From NCBI GenBank assembly GCA_027019335.1, contig JALUWV010000028.1:1-64000 (forward strand): 64,000 nt of DNA, given 5' to 3'. Position numbers and translations under genes: made by a program. The notes beneath the pieces were generated by a model, which had not been told where the DNA came from, searched no databases, and worked only from the letters and a program-made list of their open reading frames with translations. Shown here one piece after another: positions 53,427-62,264 of the stretch (the stretch's first letter is position 1; every line of letters starts with the position of its first letter). This DNA comes from Sulfurimonas sp. (lineage in GTDB: Bacteria; Campylobacterota; Campylobacteria; Campylobacterales; Sulfurimonadaceae).

Positions 53427-54239
53427 ATGAAATTGTTACTACTGAGTCTCTTTTTTGTGCTTTCTCTTGGTGCAAAAGAACGTATAGTCTCTTTAAGCCC
53501 CTCTATTACAGAGATTGTGTATGCTTTAGGTGCAGGGGAGCAGCTTGTTGCGACTTCGAGTTACTCTTTGTATCCACCAGAGGCAAAAAAACTTCCAATA
53601 ATTGGGAGTTATACTCATCCACATATAGAAAGAGTACTCTCTTTTACTCCTGATTTGGTTATAGGACAGAGTTTTAATGGTAATTTTTTACAAAAATTGC
53701 AAAGACTGCATATTAAAACACTGACGCTTCATCTTAAAACACTTCAAAATATAGAAAATTCTATTGTATTTTTAGGGAATGTTTTACATAAGAATAAAAA
53801 AGCAAAAGAGTTACTTAGCACGATAGAAGACGCTAAAAAAATCGCACAAAACAGACAAAAACCTCATAGTGTGATGATAGTGTATGGTCTCAAAGAAGAT
53901 TTACGAAGTGCTATTTACATAGCAGGAGAGGGGATTTTTTTTGATGATATTATCAGACTTTGTGGCAATACAAATGCCTACACAGATGCCACTGTTGCAC
54001 AACCTGTTTTAAATTATGAAAATGTTATTGCTCTTAATCCTGAACAGATTATCATTTTGCATTCTCATGCAACTGAGCCAAATGTGAATGTAGCAAGTGC
54101 TTTAAAAAATTGGTATGCTTTGCCAACACGAGCAAGTAAAGAGGGTCGAATCTCTATTGTAGATGAGGACTATTTGCATATTCCTTCTCACAGAGTAGCA
54201 CTTACCATAAAACGACTAGCAAAAGAGATGCATGATTAG
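53427..54239 (+). CDS. btuF: Cobalamin ABC transporter binding protein
   Basis: 270 residues from ATG 53427, nine bases after AAGGAG; an ATG at 53421 is only three bases after it. Signal peptide KLLLLSLFFVLSLGA, then RIVSLSPSITEIVYALGAG, the BtuF/FepB-type opening, and PHIERVLSFTPDLVIG. Periplasmic binding of corrinoid is inferred from the btuB-btuD-btuC neighbours. Overlaps btuD by eight bases. Confidence 0.86.
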   Translation: MKLLLLSLFFVLSLGAKERIVSLSPSITEIVYALGAGEQLVATSSYSLYPPEAKKLPIIGSYTHPHIERVLSFTPDLVIGQSFNGNFLQKLQRLHIKTLTLHLKTLQNIENSIVFLGNVLHKNKKAKELLSTIEDAKKIAQNRQKPHSVMIVYGLKEDLRSAIYIAGEGIFFDDIIRLCGNTNAYTDATVAQPVLNYENVIALNPEQIIILHSHATEPNVNVASALKNWYALPTRASKEGRISIVDEDYLHIPSHRVALTIKRLAKEMHD

Positions 54240-54954
54240 TTTAGAAAAAGTAAGTTGTGCTTATAAAGAAAAGAGTATTTTAGAAAATATATCCTTGCAA
54301 ATTGAGAGTCATATAAGTATACTCGGGGAAAATGGTGCAGGAAAAAGTACTTTTGCGAAGCTTCTCTGCCATCTACAAGCTTATAAAGGAGAAATACATA
54401 TAGATGGAAAAAATCTTGAACAATTCTCTTTACTCGATTTAGCAAAAACGATTGCCTATGTTCCTGCTAAATTAGAGATTTATGACACTAGTATAAGTGT
54501 AGAGGAATTTGTCCTCTTAGGAAGATTTGCTTACAAAGAACGATTTTTTGCCTACTCAAAAGAAGATAGAAAAAAAGTGCAAGAGGTGTTAGAGCGGTTA
54601 CATTTAGAGCATTTGTCTGGGGTCTCTATGGGAACACTCAGTTCGGGACAAACGCAGTTAGTGCTGATTGCACAAGCACTAGCACAAGAGAGTAAAATTA
54701 TTATCTTTGATGAGCCAACGGCAAACCTTGATCCAAAAAACTCTAAAATTATTGGAATGTATATTAAACAGTTACAAGAAAAATATCAAATTATATTAAT
54801 CACACATGATTTGCATTTAGCACGATTTATCAATGCTCCTGTTCTTTTTGTACAAGATAAAGGTATTCGCTTGGAAGAAGATTTTTTCAAATCTACAAAA
54901 CTCAGCGAGTTGTATGGTGTAGATTTTGAAGATTTGGCGGTGGTGTATGCTTAG
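54232..54954 (+). CDS. btuD: Cobalamin ABC transporter ATPase
   Basis: A 240-residue FecE/BtuD-type ATPase: Walker A GENGAGKST, Q-loop region, signature LSSGQTQLV (variant of LSGGQ), Walker B IIIFDEPTANLD, H-loop ITHDLHLA. Energises the BtuC permease. Eight-base overlaps with both neighbours. Confidence 0.9.
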   Translation: MISLEKVSCAYKEKSILENISLQIESHISILGENGAGKSTFAKLLCHLQAYKGEIHIDGKNLEQFSLLDLAKTIAYVPAKLEIYDTSISVEEFVLLGRFAYKERFFAYSKEDRKKVQEVLERLHLEHLSGVSMGTLSSGQTQLVLIAQALAQESKIIIFDEPTANLDPKNSKIIGMYIKQLQEKYQIILITHDLHLARFINAPVLFVQDKGIRLEEDFFKSTKLSELYGVDFEDLAVVYA

Positions 54955-55912
54955 AACTTTGGTGTGGTTGGCATTTGTGTTAATTTTTCTACTTTCGCCT
55001 TTTATTGGTGCTGTTAATTTAGATATAACAAAAATAGTGCAAGGAGATTCTTTGAGTCATACTCTCTTTTTTGAGTTACGTTTACCACGTGTACTATTCG
55101 CCTTTTTAGCAGGTGCTATTTTGGCATTGAGCGGGATGCTATTTCAAACACTCTTTCGAAATCCCTTAATGACTCCTTACACACTTGGTATCTCTAGCGG
55201 TGCTGTTTTGGGTGCAGGTATTGCGATTAAACTTGGTTTAGCTACACTTTTTTTTGGGGTGGCGAGTGTGAGCCTTTTTGGTTTTTTAGGAGCATTTTTA
55301 ACGGTTCTTTTACTCATCTATCTCTCACAATTTTTACACACGGCTTACAATAGTTCACTATTACTTTTAGGTATAGCCCTCTCACTTTTTTACACATCGG
55401 CACTGATGATTGTGTTTTATCTTGGCTCAAGTATTCAAAATGATATGCTCATTCGCTTTACTATGGGTTCTCTCTCTATCATAGGTTGGGAGCATCCAAT
55501 TTTACTTGGAGGAGTGCTATTTGTACTTTTAGGAAGTATCTTACTTTACAAATATGAACTCCAGCTTATGAGTATCTCTGATACATCCGCTCAACTAAAG
55601 GGTGTCAACACGAAAAACACAACACTGCTTCTTTTACTAGTTTCCTCTTTAGCGATAGGTGTCTTGGTAAGTATCTCTGGACCTATTGGTTTTGTGGGGC
55701 TAATTGTACCGCATATGGTACTCAAACTCTATCCTGTAACGATAGAAAAACGCATCCTGATAACAGCACTTTTTGGTGGATTTTTTTTAGTGTTTTGTGA
55801 TACACTCACAAGGGTTTTACAAACACAGAGTGAACTCCCAATAGGGATAGTGACAGCACTTGTCGGCGGGCCTTTTTTTATTTATCTTATTGTTAAAGGG
55901 AGTGAAAAATGA
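54947..55912 (+). CDS. btuC: Cobalamin ABC transporter permease
   Basis: 321 residues from ATG 54947, inside the end of btuD. FecCD/BtuC family with about ten membrane helices: RLPRVLFAFLAGAILALSGMLFQ, NPLMTPYTLGISSGAVLG, and GPIGFVGLIVPH. Works with BtuD and BtuF. Confidence 0.92.
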   Translation: MLRTLVWLAFVLIFLLSPFIGAVNLDITKIVQGDSLSHTLFFELRLPRVLFAFLAGAILALSGMLFQTLFRNPLMTPYTLGISSGAVLGAGIAIKLGLATLFFGVASVSLFGFLGAFLTVLLLIYLSQFLHTAYNSSLLLLGIALSLFYTSALMIVFYLGSSIQNDMLIRFTMGSLSIIGWEHPILLGGVLFVLLGSILLYKYELQLMSISDTSAQLKGVNTKNTTLLLLLVSSLAIGVLVSISGPIGFVGLIVPHMVLKLYPVTIEKRILITALFGGFFLVFCDTLTRVLQTQSELPIGIVTALVGGPFFIYLIVKGSEK

Positions 55913-55943
55913 GTGATAAAATCAATAAAAAAAGGAGTCTCTA

Positions 55944-56369
55944 ATGGGTTATGGCAACTGGGTGAAAAACCATGCAATCAAGCATAAGAAAATAGTAGAA
56001 AAGCTCGTAAATCAGGGTTTAGACAAAGCAGCAATTATAGAGTATTTTGATTTTGAAAATATGAAAGAAAAAGAGATTGATTTTTGTCCTTTGTATGCCA
56101 AAAATAAAAAGTGTCATGATATGGAGAGTCTCAACTGTTACCTCTGCTCTTGTCCAAATTTTCGTTTTAATGATGAAGGCATACAAAAAGTGGAAGGAAA
56201 AACACAGTTTAGTACCTGTAACATTGCATCAAAAGATGGAAGACAGGGGATATATGGTGAAAAAATTCACCAAGATTGTTCAGGGTGTGGAGTCCCACAC
56301 CATCGTGCTTATGTGGAGAAACATTTTGACCTTGATTGGGCGAAGATTATGCAAGTTTGTAAAGCCTGA
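55944..56369 (+). CDS. Cysteine-rich small-domain protein of the cobalamin locus
   Basis: A 141-residue soluble protein with ten or more Cys, many in C-x-x-C or C-x-x-x-C groups (FCPLY, KKCHD, NCYLCSCPNF, QDCSGCGVPHH). It matches the 'cysteine-rich small domain' family, a presumed metal-binding protein often found in cobalamin or corrinoid loci. The role is unknown. Its TGA shares a base with the kinase ATG (TGATG). Confidence 0.75.
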   Translation: MGYGNWVKNHAIKHKKIVEKLVNQGLDKAAIIEYFDFENMKEKEIDFCPLYAKNKKCHDMESLNCYLCSCPNFRFNDEGIQKVEGKTQFSTCNIASKDGRQGIYGEKIHQDCSGCGVPHHRAYVEKHFDLDWAKIMQVCKA

Positions 56370-57169
56370 TGGGAGTAAAAACCCCAATAGCACTCCATGA
56401 AGTCAATGCTCTTTTTCCAAGCTATGATTTTAAGAAGATAAGCCTGACAAAAGAGGGTGTCATGGACACAACTTACATCCTTGAGACGAAAAATTGTGCT
56501 TACATTCTTAAAAAGTATGAAAGGGAAGTGGAGGTAAAATTAAAAACAGAAAAAGTCCTTTTAGAGCTTTTATCTGCTTCAAATCTCAATACTCCAAAAT
56601 TTTTAGAGCAAAATGATGGGTGGTATCTTTATACAAAACTCGAAGGGAAAATACCCCAATATATAAAACTCCAACAGCTCCAAACACTTGCAAAATTTAT
56701 GGCAGAGTTCCATAACATTAGCAAAGGTTTCAGACCTTCTAGTACTTTTCTTGAGAACTATGAGATAGAAGAGATGCTCTCTTTTACGAAGAAAAATTAC
56801 TTTGTGTATTATAAAAAATTTGCTTCTTTACAAGGGCTACATCAAAAAAATGAAGGTTTTATTCATGGCGATATGTTTAGAGACAATACTCTTTTTGCAA
56901 AAAACAAAATTGCAGTTTTTGATTTTATAGATGGGGGTTTAGGCGAGTTTAGTTTTGATTTGGGGGTGGCTCTACTCTCTTTCAATCCGCACAAGAGAGC
57001 TTCGTATACAAAGATTTTTCTACAAAGCTATAACCAAAAAGCAAAAAAGAAAATCTCTTATCAAAAATTGCAAGAACAACTTCAAATAGCAGGTAAATTT
57101 TATGCTTTGTTGCGTTTAGTCTCCGATGATAACATCAAACGTATGCAGGAGTTAGTAAAATTTTGCTAA
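56369..57169 (+). CDS. APH-fold kinase, candidate L-threonine kinase
   Basis: A 266-residue aminoglycoside-phosphotransferase/ThrB-II-like kinase: GFIHGDMFRDNTLF (catalytic loop HGD...DN) and AVFDFIDGG (metal-binding D). The family phosphorylates small hydroxyl compounds such as homoserine. It lies directly before cobD, whose substrate is L-threonine-O-3-phosphate, and is translationally coupled to the Cys-rich gene. No PduX/BluE-type (GHMP) threonine kinase is in the window. It is therefore a good candidate for a non-orthologous L-threonine kinase; homoserine kinase is the alternative. Confidence 0.75.
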   Translation: MGVKTPIALHEVNALFPSYDFKKISLTKEGVMDTTYILETKNCAYILKKYEREVEVKLKTEKVLLELLSASNLNTPKFLEQNDGWYLYTKLEGKIPQYIKLQQLQTLAKFMAEFHNISKGFRPSSTFLENYEIEEMLSFTKKNYFVYYKKFASLQGLHQKNEGFIHGDMFRDNTLFAKNKIAVFDFIDGGLGEFSFDLGVALLSFNPHKRASYTKIFLQSYNQKAKKKISYQKLQEQLQIAGKFYALLRLVSDDNIKRMQELVKFC

Positions 57170-57178
57170 GATTCGCCT

Positions 57179-58189
57179 ATGAAACATGGTGCGAACATAT
57201 ACAAATATGCAAAACAAATCGGATGTACGAGTGATGAAATCATAGATTTTTCATCCAATATCAATCTTTACCAGCCAAAAGCTATCTTAGAAATAACAAA
57301 CGCAGAAATCACAAAGTATGCCCAGAGTAACTACAAAAGACTCAAAAAAGTCATCGCACAAAAGTATGCTATTGATACAGTACAAATTGCACTTTTTAAC
57401 GGGGCAACAGCTGCCATTTATGCACTCCTTCACCAACTTAAACAAAAAAAAGTCGTTTTGTATGCGCCTTTGTATGGGGAGTATGAAAAAGCAGCTTTAG
57501 AGAGTCAAAAAGAGATATTCAAAATCAATCGTCTTCAAAACTTAGATGCAAAAGTACCAAAAAAGTCGATTGTTGTTTTTGTCAATCCATCAACACCAGA
57601 TGGGAAGTTTTATGCACTTGAAACACTATTTTCTTACTGGAAAAAGCAAAAATGTACCATCATTTTAGATGAAAGTTTTTTAGAGTTTGAAGAAAATCCT
57701 TCCTTACGAGGCATGATAAATGAGTATGAGAAGCTTTACATTGTGCAATCTTTTTCAAAATTTTACAGTTGTGCGGGTGTACGCATCGGTGCTATTTTTT
57801 CGCATAAAAAGAGTCTTCAAAAACTCCAAACACCTTTGTGGAATATCTCCTCTCTTGATGTGGCATTTTTACAAGAGCGTTTGCAAGAGAGTGCCTTTGA
57901 CAAGAGAAGCCTTAAACTGCATACACAGCAAAAAGAGGAGTTACTAGCTATCTTACAAAAGTCTCAACTTTTTGAGGAGATTGTGCAAAGTGATGCGAAT
58001 TTTATTCTCACAAAATCTTCTAAATCCGAAGCGATTTTCACCCATCTACTCAAGCATAAAATCCTCACAAGAACGTGTGGGAGTTTTGATTTTTTGAGTA
58101 ATGCATACTTGCGCTTTGCTGTAAAAGATAAAGATTCACACCGACAACTAAAAAAAGCATTGGCTGATTTTTTGGAGAATCATGAGTAA
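57179..58189 (+). CDS. cobD: Threonine-phosphate decarboxylase
   Basis: A 336-residue PLP-dependent class I/II aminotransferase-fold decarboxylase. Starts MKHGANIYKYAKQIG, like CobD, with DFSSNINLYQPK; the PLP lysine is in QSFSKFYSCAGVRIG, with R of RFAVKD near the end. It makes (R)-1-aminopropanol phosphate for the nucleotide arm. No clear ribosome binding site. Overlaps cbiB by eight bases. Confidence 0.9.
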   Translation: MKHGANIYKYAKQIGCTSDEIIDFSSNINLYQPKAILEITNAEITKYAQSNYKRLKKVIAQKYAIDTVQIALFNGATAAIYALLHQLKQKKVVLYAPLYGEYEKAALESQKEIFKINRLQNLDAKVPKKSIVVFVNPSTPDGKFYALETLFSYWKKQKCTIILDESFLEFEENPSLRGMINEYEKLYIVQSFSKFYSCAGVRIGAIFSHKKSLQKLQTPLWNISSLDVAFLQERLQESAFDKRSLKLHTQQKEELLAILQKSQLFEEIVQSDANFILTKSSKSEAIFTHLLKHKILTRTCGSFDFLSNAYLRFAVKDKDSHRQLKKALADFLENHE

Positions 58190-59024
58190 TCTTTTTATCG
58201 CAATATTTGCTTACTTGATTGACAAAAAATGGGGTGAATTTACTTTTATCAAACATCCTATTATTGTAATAGGCGACTTGATAAGCTTTTTTGAGAAGTA
58301 TTTTTATAAAAATTCCATACGACAAGGGTGTCTACTGGTTATTTTTGTTTTGGGGGTAGTGAGTTCTTTGAGTGTTGCACTCACTCTTTTTTTAGAGCTT
58401 TTTCCACTTCTTTTGAATGTTGTTTTGACTGCTTTGATTGCCTCAATGTTTATAGCCCATAAAATGCTTCGTGATGCCGTGGGGGGAATCCTCCATGTGA
58501 AAAATAAGAAAGAGGCGATAGCGATGCTTGTATCACGCGATACAAAAAACATGAGTGAAAGTGATGTTTACAAAGCTGCTATTGAGACTTATGCAGAAAA
58601 TCTAAGTGATGGTGTTGTCGCACCACTTTTTTATCTTTTGCTTTTTAATCTACCTGGGATTATCATTTATAAGGCTATCAATACCATGGATTCTATGGTG
58701 GGGTATAGAAATACAAGGTATGAAAAGTTTGGTAAATGTGCAGCAAGGCTTGACGACGTTGCGAACTACATTCCTTCGCGTTTGACTGCATTGCTTATTA
58801 TGCTACTAGCTAAGGAGAAGAATCTTTTGCGCTTTTATAAGGATGGCAAAAAACACGAAAGCCCCAACGCAGGACACCCCATAACAGCTATGGCACTTGT
58901 ACTCAAGATACAACTAGGTGGCGATACTTCTTACTTTGGGAAAATGAAGAAAAAAGCGCATTTTGGTGAAGGAAGGAAAGAGATTAGAAACGAAGATGTG
59001 CAGAATACGCTTGCTCTTTTGTAA
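58182..59024 (+). CDS. cbiB: Adenosylcobinamide-phosphate synthase
   Basis: A 280-residue membrane protein of the CbiB/CobD(Pden) type: KHPIIVIGDLISFFEKYFY, LVSRDTKNMSESDVYKAAIET, ENLSDGVVAPLFYLL, NTMDSMVGYRNTRYEKFGKCAARLDD (near 58680-58755). It joins aminopropanol (phosphate) to cobyric acid. Its place after cobD fits the arm-attachment step. Confidence 0.93.
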   Translation: MSNLFIAIFAYLIDKKWGEFTFIKHPIIVIGDLISFFEKYFYKNSIRQGCLLVIFVLGVVSSLSVALTLFLELFPLLLNVVLTALIASMFIAHKMLRDAVGGILHVKNKKEAIAMLVSRDTKNMSESDVYKAAIETYAENLSDGVVAPLFYLLLFNLPGIIIYKAINTMDSMVGYRNTRYEKFGKCAARLDDVANYIPSRLTALLIMLLAKEKNLLRFYKDGKKHESPNAGHPITAMALVLKIQLGGDTSYFGKMKKKAHFGEGRKEIRNEDVQNTLALL

Positions 59025-59032
59025 AATATGGT

Positions 59033-59038
59033 TACAAT
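59033..59038 (+). promoter_or_regulatory. -10 box six bases before the RHH gene start (leaderless candidate)
   Basis: TACAAT, six bases, then ATG at 59045; no Shine-Dalgarno sequence. Same layout as at 5655, 20162 and 47744. Confidence 0.4.
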
Positions 59039-59044
59039 AACACT

Positions 59045-59251
59045 ATGAAAATAACAATCAATAATGACAACTTAGAAAATCTACAAAACTTTGGTGAAAT
59101 ACTCAAAAAAGATATGAGTAGCATGATAAACGAGGCACTTGAACTCTACTTTGAAGCGGAACAAAAAAAGCTTTTAGAGAAAAATTTGGCAAATGAAAAT
59201 GCTATGACAAATCTTAGTTTCGATGAGTTTTGGGATGATGTAGAGTTATGA
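59045..59251 (+). CDS. Orphan ribbon-helix-helix protein coupled to cbiP
   Basis: A 68-residue protein whose first half (KITINNDNLENLQNFGEIL, SMINEALELYFEAEQ) fits an RHH/CopG fold, with an acidic tail (FDEFWDDVEL) like an antitoxin. No toxin gene adjoins it. Its TGA overlaps the cbiP ATG (ATGA). It could be an antitoxin remnant or a local regulator of cobyric acid synthesis. Confidence 0.65.
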   Translation: MKITINNDNLENLQNFGEILKKDMSSMINEALELYFEAEQKKLLEKNLANENAMTNLSFDEFWDDVEL

Positions 59252-60654
59252 TGCATTCACTGAGTATTTTTGGTACGAGTAGCGATGCAGGGAAATCAAC
59301 GCTCTCCTTTGCTATCACATACCTACTTCACAAACAAGGCATCAAAGTAGCTCCTTTTAAGGCACAAAATGTGTCTAACAACTCTGTAGTGACAGATAGT
59401 GACAGTGGTGAAATAGCTATTCCCCAAGCCTTTGCTGCTGAGGCAATAGGCTTAGAAACACGGAGTGACTTTAACCCTATCTTACTCAAGTCAGGTGGTG
59501 CAAGTCGTGCGCATATCATCCTCAATGGCAAGAGTGTAGGGGAGAGTGATGTTTGGGAATATTACCGCAATATGACAAAACTACAACCCATCGTAAAAGA
59601 AGCATTTGAGCGTTTGCAAAGCGAGTTTGCGTGCATTGTAGCAGAGGGAGCAGGGAGTCCTGTGGAACTCAATCTTATGGATAAAGACCTTTCAAACATT
59701 TATGTTGCCGAGACTTTTCAAACGAAAATTATCTTAGTGGCGGACATTCAAAGAGGGGGAGTTTTTGCTTCCATTTATGGTGTTTACAATCTCCTACCGA
59801 AAAAACTTCGTGAGAATGTGATAGGGGTTGTCGTCAACAAGTTTCAAGGAGATATGTCGCTTTTTGATGCAGGGGTAGAAATCATAGAAAAAGAGTTTCA
59901 AATTCCTGTTTTAGGAGTTGTTCCTTTTCGCCCCTTTAACTTAGGTTTTGAAGATAGTGCCTCTTTGATGGGTTACACACAAAATACAAGCAAAATACTC
60001 CTCAAAGTAGGGGTTGTGAAACTTCCCTACATCTCTAATTTTACAGATTTTGAACCTTTAGTTGTAGATGAAGAAATAGAACTTGCCTTTATCTCTAGTG
60101 CAAGTGAAATGGACTCTTGTGATGTGGTAGTTTTACCCGGAAGTAAGCGAGTAGTGGATGATTTGGCATGGTTGCGTTTACGAGGATTTGAGGAAAAATT
60201 GAGAAACAAAGAGACGAAACTTATCGCTATTTGTGGAGGGTACGAGATGATGTTTGAGACTATTTTAGACCCTTATCAGATTGAATCAGAAACAGAGAGT
60301 ACAAAAGGCTTAGGACGACTCAAAGGTGAAGTAGTATTTCAAAAAGATAAAATCGTGCAAAAGGGTGAATACAACCTTTTTGGTGTCATGGCAAAAGGGT
60401 ATGAAATCCACAATGGTGTGACAAAAAAACGAGCCAAATCAAAACGAAACTTTTATGGTACTTTTGTGCATGGCTTGTTTGAGAGTGATGCCCTACGTTT
60501 GAAGATTTTTTGTGAGTTAAATACTCACTATAAAGGGTATAAATTTGCTCAGTTTAAAGCAAAAGCCATTGCTGATTTTGCTGAGCATATTGCACAGCAT
60601 ATTGATATGAAAAAGATTATAAGTAGTTTGCATTTAAAAAAGATTGAAAATTGA
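59248..60654 (+). CDS. cbiP: Cobyric acid synthase
   Basis: A 468-residue CbiP/CobQ amidotransferase: IFGTSSDAGKSTLSF near the N-terminus, PFKAQNVSNNS, ADIQRGGVFASIYG, glutaminase Cys in LIAICGGYEMM, His in GTFVHGLFE. It amidates the b, d, e and g side chains of adenosylcobyrinate diamide. Start is one of two adjacent ATGs (59248/59251). Last cobalamin gene of the plus-strand chain. Confidence 0.94.
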   Translation: MMHSLSIFGTSSDAGKSTLSFAITYLLHKQGIKVAPFKAQNVSNNSVVTDSDSGEIAIPQAFAAEAIGLETRSDFNPILLKSGGASRAHIILNGKSVGESDVWEYYRNMTKLQPIVKEAFERLQSEFACIVAEGAGSPVELNLMDKDLSNIYVAETFQTKIILVADIQRGGVFASIYGVYNLLPKKLRENVIGVVVNKFQGDMSLFDAGVEIIEKEFQIPVLGVVPFRPFNLGFEDSASLMGYTQNTSKILLKVGVVKLPYISNFTDFEPLVVDEEIELAFISSASEMDSCDVVVLPGSKRVVDDLAWLRLRGFEEKLRNKETKLIAICGGYEMMFETILDPYQIESETESTKGLGRLKGEVVFQKDKIVQKGEYNLFGVMAKGYEIHNGVTKKRAKSKRNFYGTFVHGLFESDALRLKIFCELNTHYKGYKFAQFKAKAIADFAEHIAQHIDMKKIISSLHLKKIEN

Positions 60655-60696
60655 AATTATGTTACAATATCTTTACAATCATCAAAGGCAAAAATT

Positions 60697-62241
60697 ATGA
60701 AACTCCAAAAACTCCCTATAGGTATTCAAACATTTAGCACCATTAGAGAAGAGAATTATCTTTACATAGATAAGACGAAAGAGGCGTTAGAGTTGATAGA
60801 AAATTATAAATATATTTTTTTATCAAGACCTAGAAGGTTTGGAAAATCTCTGTTTTTAGATACTCTCTCAGAGCTTTTTGCAGGGAATAAAGCACTTTTT
60901 AAAGGCTTGTATATCTATGATAAATGGGATTGGAAGACTTCTTACCCTGTCATTAAGATAAGTTTTGATGTAGATTTACGCTCACTTGAAAATATAAAAG
61001 CTTCTCTACTCTCTAGTTTAGAAGACAACCAAGAAAAATTAGGAGTTGCCTGCAAAACAAATGCAAATGTTTCTATCTGCTTTAAAGAATTTATCCAAGC
61101 AGTATCTAAAAAATATAATCAAAAAGTAGTAGTCCTCATAGATGAGTATGACAAAGCCATCCTTGATAACCTTGACCAAATGGAAGTTGCCAGCCAAGCA
61201 AGAGAGATACTCAAAGGTTTTTATACAGTCCTCAAAGGGAGTGATGCTTATCTGAAGTTTGTCTTTCTCACAGGTGTTTCAAAATTTAGTAAATCTTCTA
61301 TCTTTAGTGGACTCAATATGCTCACAGATATATCTCTCAACAAAAAGTTTGGAGATATTTGTGGCTATTCTCAAAACGATATAGAGACATCTTTGAAACA
61401 TTATCTTGTAGATGTAGATTTAGAAAAATTCCAACGCTGGTACAATGGCTATAATTTCTTAAAAAGTGCTATGTATAACCCTTTTGATGTTTTACAGTTT
61501 ATAGGGAATGATTTTCTCTTTGACAATTACTGGTTTGCTACAGGAACCCCAACATTTCTTATAAAATTGATAGAAAAAAACAACTACTTTTTACCCAAAC
61601 TAGCAAATTTAACATTAGGGAAACAGCTCCTTGATAGCTTTGATATCTCAAATATTAACCTAGAAGTAATACTGTATCAGAGTGGATATTTAACCATAGA
61701 GAAACAAATAGAAAAAAGAAGAGGTGGTTTTGAGTATAAACTTAAAATCCCGAATGAAGAGGTAAAAACTTCACTCGGAGACAACTTGATAGATTTTATG
61801 ACCAATCAAAAGACAGAAAAACTCAACTATCAAGACAATCTCTATGATGCGCTCATGGAAAATGATTTGAGTCTATTTGAAACCTCACTTAAAGCAATCT
61901 TCGCTTCTATTCCCTATAACAACTACACAAAAAATAGACTCCAAAATTATGAGGGATTTTATGCAAGTGTGGTTTATGTTTATCTTCAAAGTTTGGGGTT
62001 TGATATCATCGGTGAAGATGTAACAAATAAAGGGAGAATTGATTTAACCATCAAACTAAAAGATATTATCTATATACTAGAATTTAAAGTAGGCAACTCC
62101 AACGCCTTAGCACAGATAAAAGAGAAAAACTACCACGAAAAATATTTACAAGACAATAAAGATATATATCTTATTGGGATAAACTTTGATGAGGAAGAGA
62201 AAAATATCTCTGCTTTTACATGGGCTAAAGCTCAAGATTGA
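60697..62241 (+). CDS. AAA-ATPase-like protein with C-terminal PD-(D/E)XK nuclease-family domain
   Basis: A 514-residue protein: N-terminal AAA-ATPase-like domain with Walker A RPRRFGKSLF, Walker B VVVLIDEYDKAI and FLTGVSKFSKSS, then a C-terminal PDDEXK_9-type domain (GRIDLTIKLKDIIYILEFKVG) with D...ExK. These genes (formerly DUF1703) occur in many copies in anaerobes and are thought mobile or selfish; the function is unknown. It has its own upstream sequence and is probably not part of the cobalamin chain. Confidence 0.85.
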   Translation: MKLQKLPIGIQTFSTIREENYLYIDKTKEALELIENYKYIFLSRPRRFGKSLFLDTLSELFAGNKALFKGLYIYDKWDWKTSYPVIKISFDVDLRSLENIKASLLSSLEDNQEKLGVACKTNANVSICFKEFIQAVSKKYNQKVVVLIDEYDKAILDNLDQMEVASQAREILKGFYTVLKGSDAYLKFVFLTGVSKFSKSSIFSGLNMLTDISLNKKFGDICGYSQNDIETSLKHYLVDVDLEKFQRWYNGYNFLKSAMYNPFDVLQFIGNDFLFDNYWFATGTPTFLIKLIEKNNYFLPKLANLTLGKQLLDSFDISNINLEVILYQSGYLTIEKQIEKRRGGFEYKLKIPNEEVKTSLGDNLIDFMTNQKTEKLNYQDNLYDALMENDLSLFETSLKAIFASIPYNNYTKNRLQNYEGFYASVVYVYLQSLGFDIIGEDVTNKGRIDLTIKLKDIIYILEFKVGNSNALAQIKEKNYHEKYLQDNKDIYLIGINFDEEEKNISAFTWAKAQD

Positions 62242-62264
62242 GCTGTAGCACCTTGAGATTTTTT
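62231..62264 (+). terminator. Rho-independent terminator after the AAA-ATPase gene
   Basis: CTCAAG (62231-62236) pairs with CTTGAG (62252-62257), followed directly by ATTTTTT (62258-62264). The stem is short (6 bp) but the T-run is in the right place. Confidence 0.4.
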
